Of a stretch of 60,538 bases of DNA, positions 53,538 through 60,538 are shown piece after piece. The first letter of the stretch is position 1; each line of letters starts with the position of its first letter. Where the stretch lies: assembly GCA_937926515.1 (NCBI GenBank), contig CALAZZ010000105.1, positions 1-60,538 of the forward strand, in the 5' to 3' direction. Made by a program: the position numbers and the translations under genes. This stretch comes from an uncultured Bacteroidales bacterium. GTDB lineage: Bacteria > Bacteroidota > Bacteroidia > Bacteroidales > F082. The notes beneath the pieces were generated by a model. That model did no database searches. It saw only the letters and a program-made list of their open reading frames with translations, and was not told the origin of the DNA.

Positions 53538-54728
53538 TTACGAAAGCACCTCATTCACCAATTCGGCGGCTTCCTGTAGCTTGATTGCAGAATACACCTT
53601 GAGTCCTGAACGATCTATCAGCTCCTTGCCTTCAACAGCATTGGTGCCCTGCAGCCGAACAATTATGGGTATGTTAATTTCACCAATGTTATTGTAGGCG
53701 TCCACAATACCTTGGGCAACCCTGTCGCAGCGGACGATTCCACCAAAGATATTTACCAGGATCGCCTTGACATTTTCATCTTTCAGGATAATACGGAATG
53801 CCTCTTCCACCCTTTTGGCATTGGCAGTTCCACCTACATCAAGGAAGTTTGCAGGCTCACCTCCTGACATTTTGATCATGTCCATTGTAGCCATAGCCAG
53901 TCCGGCGCCATTTACCATGCATCCCACATTACCATCCAGTTTCACAAAATTCAGGTCGAATCTGCTGGCTTCTACCTCTACCGGATCCTCCTCGTTCAGG
54001 TCGCGCATATCAGCAATATCAGCATGGCGAAACAGGGCGTTGTTGTCGATGGTAACCTTGCTGTCAGCAGCAAATATCTTATTATCAGCAGCCTTGATGA
54101 CCGGATTGATTTCAAACATACTTGCATCACTGCCCACATAGGCGGTATATAGCTGGTTGACAAATTTTACCATGTTCTTATAGGCGTCACCTTCAAGTCC
54201 AAGATTAAAAGCGATCCTTCTAGCCTGGAAACCCTGTAAGCCCACCCTGGGATCGATCTCTTCAGTAAAGATCTCTTCAGGTGTTTCCTCTGCAACAGCT
54301 TCGATGTCCATACCACCTCTTGGAGAATACATAATCATATTACGACCTGTAGCTCGGTTTAAGAGTACACTCATATATATCTCGGTAACTTCAAAAGGGC
54401 CGGGATAATAAATATTTTGCTCAATAAGTACCCTGCGCACCAATTTTCCTTCAGCACTGGTCTGAGGAGTTACGAGCATCATACCAATAATCTGATCGGC
54501 ATAGGTTTCAACCTCTCCAATCGATTTGGCTATCTTCACTCCGCCGCCTTTGCCACGGCCGCCGGCATGTATCTGAGCTTTGACTGCCCATCGGTCCGAA
54601 CCGGCTTTCTTTTCTATTTCTTTGGCTGCTTCTACTGCTTTAGCAGGTGATTCAGCTACTATTCCTAACGGAACCGAAACACCATAACTGCTTAAGATTT
54701 GTTTTCCCTGATACTCGTGTAAATTCAT
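53538..54728 (-). CDS. sucC: succinyl-CoA ligase (ADP/GDP-forming) beta subunit
   Basis: A 396-residue TCA-cycle enzyme subunit with an N-terminal ATP-grasp domain (MNLHEYQGKQILSSYGV, VKAQIHAGGRGKGGGVKIA) and a C-terminal CoA-binding flavodoxin-like domain (GGIVRCDRVAQGIVDAY, VRLQGTNAVEGKELIDRSG). The length is slightly above the usual ~388. The alpha subunit gene (sucD) is not adjacent on either side, as is common in Bacteroidota. It has its own well-formed promoter and is divergent from lolD. Confidence 0.95.
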   Translation of the reverse strand: MNLHEYQGKQILSSYGVSVPLGIVAESPAKAVEAAKEIEKKAGSDRWAVKAQIHAGGRGKGGGVKIAKSIGEVETYADQIIGMMLVTPQTSAEGKLVRRVLIEQNIYYPGPFEVTEIYMSVLLNRATGRNMIMYSPRGGMDIEAVAEETPEEIFTEEIDPRVGLQGFQARRIAFNLGLEGDAYKNMVKFVNQLYTAYVGSDASMFEINPVIKAADNKIFAADSKVTIDNNALFRHADIADMRDLNEEDPVEVEASRFDLNFVKLDGNVGCMVNGAGLAMATMDMIKMSGGEPANFLDVGGTANAKRVEEAFRIILKDENVKAILVNIFGGIVRCDRVAQGIVDAYNNIGEINIPIIVRLQGTNAVEGKELIDRSGLKVYSAIKLQEAAELVNEVLS

Positions 54729-54765
54729 ATTGTCTTTGATCTAAATTGGAAAGAATAACAGCCGC

Positions 54766-54795
54766 CAAAATTATTAAAAAACAGCCTATGCCCAA
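54766..54795 (-). promoter_or_regulatory. promoter of sucC (Bacteroidota -33/-7 type)
   Basis: On the minus strand, TTG (54795-54793) is followed after exactly 19 bases by TAATTTTG (54773-54766) and then G. It is 38 bases upstream of the sucC ATG, in the 233-base divergent spacer. Confidence 0.75.
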
Positions 54796-54934
54796 CAATC
54801 AAGGGTTTACTTTTTTTTATAGCCTTTTACATTGTCTTGTCAGAAACATCTGCTGCTGTATTTGCAGATTGCATTCAAAATTCCCGGCTGGCAAGGCTGT
54901 CAAAAACTAACTGCTACCCATTGAACTATTTCGT

Positions 54935-54942
54935 ACTTTTGC
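54935..54942 (+). promoter_or_regulatory. candidate -7 box of lolD
   Basis: TACTTTTG followed by C matches TAnnTTTGC, 20 bases upstream of the lolD ATG at 54962. A TTG is present only 10 bases before it, so the -33 element is uncertain. Confidence 0.5.
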
Positions 54943-54961
54943 CCTCTAGATATTCATCAGG

Positions 54962-55618
54962 ATGATCCAGGCAAAACAGATCAGGAAATCATTTGGAAAC
55001 TTAGAGGTCTTAAAAGGGATCGATCTGGAGATTAAGGCCCGCGAAGTGGTTTCTATTGTGGGCGCATCGGGGGCCGGAAAATCAACGCTTTTGCAGATTT
55101 TAGGCACCATTGACAAGGCTGATAGCGGAAAACTTTATATCCAGGATACTGAAGTAAACAGAATCGGAGAAAAAGCCCTTGCCAAATTTAGAAATGGAAA
55201 CATTGGATTCGTTTTTCAGTTTCATCATCTGCTGCCCGAATTTACTGCTTTGGAAAATATTTGCATACCCGCATTCATTGCAGGGGTGCCAAAAAATAAA
55301 GCAAGAATAGAAGCAGAAAAACTATTGGAATATTTCAACCTAATTGATCGTTCCGCACATAAGCCCTCAGAACTGTCAGGTGGAGAGGCTCAGCGCGTCG
55401 CGGTAGCAAGGGCACTGATCAACAATCCAACTGTGGTACTTGCCGATGAACCTTCGGGCAACCTCGACTCCAATGCATCAGCCGAGCTGCATCAACTGTT
55501 TTTCAAACTGCGGGATGAGTTGAAGCAGACTTTTGTTATCGTTACCCATAATGAAGAGTTTGCAAATATGGCAGACCGAAAGCTGACCATACATGATGGC
55601 CTCATCCTCAATCAATGA
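54962..55618 (+). CDS. lolD: ABC transporter ATP-binding protein, LolD family
   Basis: A 218-residue ATPase of the LolD/MacB group, which powers lipoprotein release from the inner membrane or related mechanotransmission. Walker A is GASGAGKSTLLQ, the Q-loop is FVFQFHHLLPEFTALENI, the signature is LSGGEAQRVAVARAL, Walker B is VVLADEPSGNLDS, and the H-loop is VTHN. The LolC/E permease is not adjacent, so assignment to Lol rather than another MacB-like system rests on sequence alone. It precedes the TPR gene by 64 bases on the same strand. Confidence 0.88.
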   Translation: MIQAKQIRKSFGNLEVLKGIDLEIKAREVVSIVGASGAGKSTLLQILGTIDKADSGKLYIQDTEVNRIGEKALAKFRNGNIGFVFQFHHLLPEFTALENICIPAFIAGVPKNKARIEAEKLLEYFNLIDRSAHKPSELSGGEAQRVAVARALINNPTVVLADEPSGNLDSNASAELHQLFFKLRDELKQTFVIVTHNEEFANMADRKLTIHDGLILNQ

Positions 55619-55682
55619 TAAGTATCGCAATATTTTAACCCACTAAACGTTCACTTACACTGAATTAAGTTTCACTCTATTT

Positions 55683-58600
55683 ATGCGTAAATACCTCTAC
55701 CTATTCGTTTTAGTGTTGTCAATTGGCATCTTTACATACCTGAATACCAGGGCACAGCAAGGTCAGACCTATGAATCAGCTATTAAGTCCGGTGAAGAGA
55801 TGCTGTCAGCAAAAGAATATATCAGTGCCAAAACCTATTTTGAAATCGCACTCCGATTGAAAGAAGATGATCCGTATGCAAGACAAAAACTAAACGAAAC
55901 CCTTGAATTGCTTCAAAAACAAATGCAGTTGCAAGAATCTTTCTTCCAGAAGATGGATTTTGGAGACAGGCTTTATCGTGATGGTAAGCTGGAAGAAGCA
56001 CTTAAGGCTTATAATGAAGCTCTTGAGCTAATCCCAACCGATACTTACACCCTGGGGCAGGTGGAAAAGATCAATACCACCATCCGAAAGGAAAAAGAAC
56101 GCAATGAAAACTACCGTCAAAGTATGGAGCTGGGTGATAAGTTACTTGCCGAAAACAGGTATGAGGAAGCATTGGTACAATACGAACTGGCCGGATCTAT
56201 TTTTTCTGAAGACGAGCTTCCTAAGCAAAAAATAATTGAAGTCCAGGAACTTCTTAATGAACAAATCGAGAAGGAAAACCAATTTAATGCCTTTCTGTTG
56301 GAGGCCGAAAGATTAATCGCACGCCGGGATTATGATGGCGGGATTGAAAAATACCAATTGGCACTTGATCTCTTCCCTGAAGACAACACCATTAAGCAAA
56401 AGTTAAGTGAAACAATCGCCTTGCGAGATAAAGCTTTAGCCTATGAAGAAGTGTTGGCCAAAGCAGACGAACTATATGCAGAAAAAGCTTTTAGGGAGGC
56501 CAGGACTTTTTATGAGCAAGCCCTCGAAATTTGGCCCGAACAAACTTATCCATCTGATATGTTGGGGCGTATCACTGCCACACTTAATGATCAGGATTTC
56601 ATTAACGAAGAAGCCTTTAACGAATTGGTATCAACAGCCAACGAACACTATGATCAGGATGAATTTGAACAGGCATTGACAGCCTATCAGCAGGCAAATG
56701 AATTGAAACCCGGAGAGGCAATAGTAATTGCCCGTATTACTGAGATTGAATCCATTTTTGCTGAACGCGAAAGACTTGAAAACCTTGAAGAAAATTATGC
56801 CAAGGCGATGAGCGAAGGTAATCAAGCCATGGCTATCAGTGATTACACTACCGCTATTGATGCTTTCAGGCAAGCCTCATCATTAAAACCGGATGAACAA
56901 GAGCCAAGGGATCTATTGGCACAAGCTGAAAATAGGCATGATTCCTTATTGGAAAAGCAGCAAAATCAGGAATTATACGAAAGCACAATTGCCTCAGCTG
57001 ACCAATTTATGGACGAGCAGGCATGGGAAGATGCGCGTAATTTGTATGTTAAAGCTGCAGAACTACCCGTAGATGTTAGCTATGCGCAAGCACAGATCGA
57101 GCTTATTGATGATCTGCTCAAACAAGCCGCTGAAGAAGAAAGGAATCTGGCAACTTACAATAATTTTATGATGGAAGCTGATGCCTTGTTTGATCAAAAT
57201 CAATTTGTTGAAGCACGGGTTAATTATGAAGAAGCCTTAAAGCTCCAACCAGAGGCATTGCAGCCCGGTGAACGGATCAATGAGATTGACCGGATTCTGG
57301 AGCAGCAATTAGCTGATGCCGAGGCACGTGAAGCGACCTACAATCAACTGATCCGGGAAGCCGACTCTTACTATGAGCAAGCAAAACTGAATGAAGCCTT
57401 GCTTAGTTACAGCCAAGCGCTGGAGATCAAACCTGAAGAGCTAAAACCACAAAACCGGATCACGGAAATTGAGCAACAGCTTGCACAACTAGAATTAGAA
57501 GCCGAAGCTGAGATACAATACGAACACTTGATTGACGAAGCTGATAAGCTTTTTACTGATGATAATCCCCAGGAAGCCAAAGCACAGTATCTCGCAGCAC
57601 TATCAATTTTTGAGGACAGGACATATCCCCGGGAACAAATCAATAAAATTGACGAGCTTTTGGCCGAGCGCGAGGCAGAACTCGAGAAGCAGTCACGGTA
57701 TGAACAATTTATTTTACTTGCAGATCAACTGTTTGAACAACAGCAATGGGAGTTAGCAAAAACAAACTACCAGGAGGCTTCTGCGATCTTCCCTGATGAA
57801 ATCCACCCCAACGAACAGATCAACCAAATAGATGAAAAACTTGAAGAATTGGCTATGTTAGCTGAACTGGAGGAATCATACAATGAACAACTGGCTATTG
57901 CTGACCAACAATTTGATTCAAGCCTGCTCGAAGATGCAAAACAATCCTATTCTGAAGCACTCAAAATAAAACCAGACGAAATCTACCCCACGGAAAGAAT
58001 TGAACGTATTGATCAAATGATAGCTGAGCTCAATGCTGCCGAAGAGAAGGCCTCCCGCATTGCTGAACTTCTGAACCAGGCTGAAAATTTTATGGCTGAT
58101 ACCAGGTACGATGAAGCTGAAACGAAACTTAACGAAGTACTGCTGCTTGAACCCGGACAGCAAGATGCATTGGCCGTTCTCGCAGAAATAGTTTCAATCA
58201 GGGAAGAGATCAACCGTAAAAACCAGGAAAAATACCAGGAATTCATTTCAATTGGTGATCAGTACCTGAGCGAAAAAGATTACAGGGAAGCAATTACTGC
58301 TTTTAAAACAGCTCGTAGCTATATCCCTGAAGATGAATATGCCAATCAAAAGATTGCAGAAGCTGAAGGCTTACTTCGAGAATATATGATGGCTGTTACA
58401 ACCGAGTACAATAAACTGATCAACGAGGCCGACAGGCACTACAATGCAAAAGCTTACGACAGGGCAATAGAGAGCTACACCAATGCAGAGCGTGTAAATC
58501 CTTATGAAACCTATCCCCGCGAGATGATTCGGAAAATTGCTCAGACCATTGAAGATAATAAACTGGTTGAGGTGAATATTTCGCCTGTGCAGGTACTTGC

Positions 58601-58904
58601 CAATACAACCCAGCGCTTTGAATTTCCACCCGTTAATGTGAGTGAGCGCCGGACCAATTACGTTATTATCAAAGCAAGGAATCTGGGCGATAACGAATTC
58701 CCCCTCATATTCAGTTACGGTAGCCAAACAGGACGAAACGGCGGATTTGTACTGCCCATACCATCCAGTGAAGAATACCAGGATTATGTAATCAGAATTG
58801 GCTCTCAATATCGCTGGTTTAGCGAAGACAATAATTGGTTCACTTTGTCTCCTGAAAATGGTGATATTGAAATTGGATTGGTACAAATTTCAAGGGGCAA
58901 TTAA
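55683..58904 (+). CDS. large TPR-repeat protein with N-terminal anchor and C-terminal beta domain
   Basis: A 1073-residue protein. An N-terminal signal or anchor (YLYLFVLVLSIGIFTYL) is followed by about sixteen consecutive repeat units of 56-62 residues (about 30-960). Each unit has the form YxxxIxxAdxLyxxxxxxEAxxxYxxALxIxPxExYPxxxIxxIdxxL, that is, a TPR hairpin plus a linking helix rich in Glu and Gln. The last ~110 residues are a beta-rich domain (FPPVNVSERRTNYVIIKA, GGFVLPIPSSEEYQDYVIRIG) of unknown family. It is probably a periplasmic or membrane-anchored scaffold. Repeat units are diverged, so the array is old rather than recently amplified. Confidence 0.8.
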   Translation: MRKYLYLFVLVLSIGIFTYLNTRAQQGQTYESAIKSGEEMLSAKEYISAKTYFEIALRLKEDDPYARQKLNETLELLQKQMQLQESFFQKMDFGDRLYRDGKLEEALKAYNEALELIPTDTYTLGQVEKINTTIRKEKERNENYRQSMELGDKLLAENRYEEALVQYELAGSIFSEDELPKQKIIEVQELLNEQIEKENQFNAFLLEAERLIARRDYDGGIEKYQLALDLFPEDNTIKQKLSETIALRDKALAYEEVLAKADELYAEKAFREARTFYEQALEIWPEQTYPSDMLGRITATLNDQDFINEEAFNELVSTANEHYDQDEFEQALTAYQQANELKPGEAIVIARITEIESIFAERERLENLEENYAKAMSEGNQAMAISDYTTAIDAFRQASSLKPDEQEPRDLLAQAENRHDSLLEKQQNQELYESTIASADQFMDEQAWEDARNLYVKAAELPVDVSYAQAQIELIDDLLKQAAEEERNLATYNNFMMEADALFDQNQFVEARVNYEEALKLQPEALQPGERINEIDRILEQQLADAEAREATYNQLIREADSYYEQAKLNEALLSYSQALEIKPEELKPQNRITEIEQQLAQLELEAEAEIQYEHLIDEADKLFTDDNPQEAKAQYLAALSIFEDRTYPREQINKIDELLAEREAELEKQSRYEQFILLADQLFEQQQWELAKTNYQEASAIFPDEIHPNEQINQIDEKLEELAMLAELEESYNEQLAIADQQFDSSLLEDAKQSYSEALKIKPDEIYPTERIERIDQMIAELNAAEEKASRIAELLNQAENFMADTRYDEAETKLNEVLLLEPGQQDALAVLAEIVSIREEINRKNQEKYQEFISIGDQYLSEKDYREAITAFKTARSYIPEDEYANQKIAEAEGLLREYMMAVTTEYNKLINEADRHYNAKAYDRAIESYTNAERVNPYETYPREMIRKIAQTIEDNKLVEVNISPVQVLANTTQRFEFPPVNVSERRTNYVIIKARNLGDNEFPLIFSYGSQTGRNGGFVLPIPSSEEYQDYVIRIGSQYRWFSEDNNWFTLSPENGDIEIGLVQISRGN

Positions 58905-58938
58905 CTGTTTTGAGAAAATTTCTCAAGTCTATAAAGAC

Positions 58939-59505
58939 ATGACAGAAGAAAACAAAACACCTTTACAAATCAATATTACGGAGGATATCATCTTAAGGGA
59001 AATTGACTATTGCGATGCCCGGGATATCTTTACCACCATAGATAGCCAACGTGAGTACCTGGGTCAATGGTTGCCTTTTGTGGAAAACACAGAAACGATT
59101 GAGGACACTTTGGGTTTTATTCAATCAATAATAAATAGGCCGGATGATAAAAAGGAACACATCTTTGTGATCCTTTACCAGCATAAATTCTGCGGTCTTG
59201 TTGGCTTTAAAGATACCGACAGACTAAACAGAAAAACTGAAATAGGTTACTGGATATCAGAGCCGTTTCAGAAAAAAGGCATCATGACAAATTCCGTCCG
59301 GGCCATGGTTAGTTTTGCATTTAATAAGCTGAAGATCAATCGTATCCAAATTAAATGTGCCATTAAGAATCACCCTAGTAAAAAAATTCCGGAGCGGATG
59401 GGGTTCACATTGGAAGGCATCGAGCGTGACGGCGAACAACTCAGTGGCCACATCTTTACCGACCTTGCTGTATATAGCCTCCTCAGGCGCGAATGGAACC
59501 AATAA
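58939..59505 (+). CDS. GNAT N-acetyltransferase, RimJ/RimL-like
   Basis: A 188-residue acetyltransferase: LREIDYCDARDIFTTIDSQREYLGQWLPFVE at the N-terminus, the core strand-turn CGLVGFKDTDRLNRKTEIGYWISEPFQKKGIMTNSVRAMVSFAF with its acetyl-CoA loop, and IPERMGFTLEGIERDG followed by DLAVYSLLRREW, the usual RimJ/RimL ending. Substrates may be ribosomal protein N-termini or small amines. The frame is open from 58798, but that part overlaps the TPR gene; the ATG at 58939, 35 bases after the TPR stop, matches the family start. Confidence 0.88.
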   Translation: MTEENKTPLQINITEDIILREIDYCDARDIFTTIDSQREYLGQWLPFVENTETIEDTLGFIQSIINRPDDKKEHIFVILYQHKFCGLVGFKDTDRLNRKTEIGYWISEPFQKKGIMTNSVRAMVSFAFNKLKINRIQIKCAIKNHPSKKIPERMGFTLEGIERDGEQLSGHIFTDLAVYSLLRREWNQ

Positions 59506-59686
59506 TTTCTTCAATATTTTGACAGGTCCCTAGGAATAATAAAGGGACATCCAAGCTTTAATAAGATTTCTTCTTCATGTCGATTCAGATATCAGACCCA
59601 CGCTGAAAACGCAAAACTGATTGAGAATAATTTGATTATTTACTATTTTTACAAATCAGACCTTATGAATGAAAATCAGTTAAGTA

Positions 59687-60490
59687 ATGAAAACCTCCAT
59701 ATTTATTAAGATTTGTCTATTTATCCTGAATGTGATGGTGGCATTCTCCATCCATGCCCAGAGCTTCATCTATCATGTTGATTTTACGGGTTCCGGTGCT
59801 GCCGATCATGTAGATAGTGTTAAAATACACAACATAGCACAGGATCAGATCTATATGATGAGTGGAACCGACACTCTGGTATTATGGGATGGTACACTGG
59901 GAAATTCGTCGATCCATAATAAAAAAGATAGGTTGAACCTATATCCAAATCCCACAGCCTCAGAAGTTCATGTTTCATTCAACTCAGTATCATCAAAAAT
60001 GATTCATCTCAGCTTGTTTGACATGATGGGTAAACAAATCGCTGAGTACACTGAACCCGGCCTGCAGGCAGAACACCACTTCCGTATAGGTGGCCTAAAC
60101 AAAGGGTTTTATTTGCTTGTGATTGAAAATGATCATGATATTTATGCGGAAAAGATCCTCAGCACTGCGCAAAATATTGGTCCTGTGTTTATTGAGAAAA
60201 AGTCTTCCACTTCAGCCTCAATATCACTAAAAACTTCAAACGAAAGGTCATATTTTTATGTTAATTGTGAGGATGGTGATATGTTTCATTTCACGGCCTA
60301 CGCAGGTGACCATGCTGTTGTCACTGTTTTTTATGCCACACACAGCACAACAATCAATTCACATTTTCAGTATTGTATGGATGCTGACCAAAACCACTAC
60401 CCCATAGTATATATAGGTCAACAAGCCTGGATGGCCGAAAACCTCACCACAACGAAATACAGCGATGGAACCAATATAGCAAATCAGTAG
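59687..60490 (+). pseudogene. truncated secreted protein with T9SS-like domain and broken FISUMP domain
   Basis: A 267-codon frame with a signal peptide (FIKICLFILNVMVAFSIHAQ). A sorting-domain-like module follows at about 80-160 (LNLYPNPTASEVHVSF to GFYLLVIENDHDIYAEKIL), here internal instead of terminal. Near the end is the beginning of a FISUMP (Fibrobacter major paralogous) domain: YPIVYIGQQAWMAENLTTTKYSDGTNI. A FISUMP domain normally runs on for 100 or more residues, but here a TAG stops it at 60488-60490. The base string starting at that TAG (TAGTGTCCGACTAAA) looks like the terminus of an insertion sequence, so the gene was probably interrupted at the window edge. Confidence 0.6.
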
Positions 60491-60538
60491 TGTCCGACTA
60501 AAATTCTGATGATAAAAAAAACAGGGGTTACTCCCGCA
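60488..60538. mobile_element. possible insertion sequence end at right edge
   Basis: From TAGTGTCCGACTAAA onward the sequence no longer continues the FISUMP domain of the upstream gene. The junction and the TGTCCG-type end suggest the left terminus of an IS element, but only about 50 bases are visible and no transposase can be checked. Confidence 0.3.

Noticed and set aside
59526..59552. GTCCCT/AGGGAC inverted repeat after the GNAT gene
   Set aside because: Six-base arms and no T-tract after it; not convincing as a terminator or mobile element end.

Overview
The window (60.5 kb, AT-rich) comes from a Bacteroidota chromosome, most likely a Bacteroidales/Marinilabiliales-type organism. The main evidence is a fused LpxC/FabZ gene, a PorX regulator with a PglZ domain, secreted proteins ending in type IX secretion (T9SS) sorting domains, promoters of the TTG-N19-TAnnTTTG type characteristic of this phylum, and few strong Shine-Dalgarno sites. 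There is one RNA gene, tRNA-Arg(ACG). I found no CRISPR array, rRNA, prophage or complete transposase gene.

Layout. (1) 0-1 kb: a partial small membrane protein and a DUF2200 protein. (2) 1-12.6 kb: a signalling and transport island. A minus-strand run encodes an NMT1/THI5-like binding protein, a Cache-HAMP-SpoIIE phosphatase, an RsbW-like kinase, a solute-binding protein with three tandem ABC_sub_bind units, a STAS protein with an extra domain, an ABC permease and an ABC ATPase. A convergent plus-strand gene encodes STAS plus the same extra domain plus a phosphotransferase-like domain. It reads as a partner-switching circuit built into an ABC transporter operon and is the best candidate for an undescribed system. 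(3) 12.6-20.8 kb: a large gluzincin-propeller-barrel protein, two tandem paralogous membrane-anchored proteins with short C-terminal repeats, an anti-sigma-like protein, an ECF sigma factor, a PrsW-type intramembrane protease and a stand-alone STAS protein. (4) 21-28.3 kb: tRNA-Arg, aroA, aroB, ald, tsaE, porX and an HD hydrolase. (5) 28.4-33.4 kb: lipid A early steps (lpxD, lpxC/fabZ, lpxA), efp and a second LpxD-like acyltransferase. (6) 33.4-37 kb: O-antigen ligase and two Wzz-like proteins. (7) 37-50.9 kb: a DnaE polymerase with a fused proofreading exonuclease, a DUF1573 protein, an aminotransferase, a lipoprotein, a DEDD exonuclease, a Cas4-like nuclease, dnaB, a DUF6263-like secreted protein and a YdcF/SanA-like protein. 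(8) 50.9-52.5 kb: a 1.5-kb gene-poor region full of repeats and palindromes. (9) 52.5-60.5 kb: a T9SS cargo protein, sucC, lolD, a 16-unit TPR protein, a GNAT acetyltransferase and a truncated T9SS/FISUMP protein at the right edge.

How the parts fit. The two regulatory blocks (1-12.6 and 12.6-20.8 kb) lie next to each other and both contain STAS proteins, so cross-talk is possible. PorX is expected to control T9SS, which would export the sorting-domain proteins seen at 52.5 and 59.7 kb. The lipid A and polysaccharide genes supply the outer-membrane glycolipids to which T9SS cargo is usually attached. All functions are assigned by reading motifs; no database search was run.
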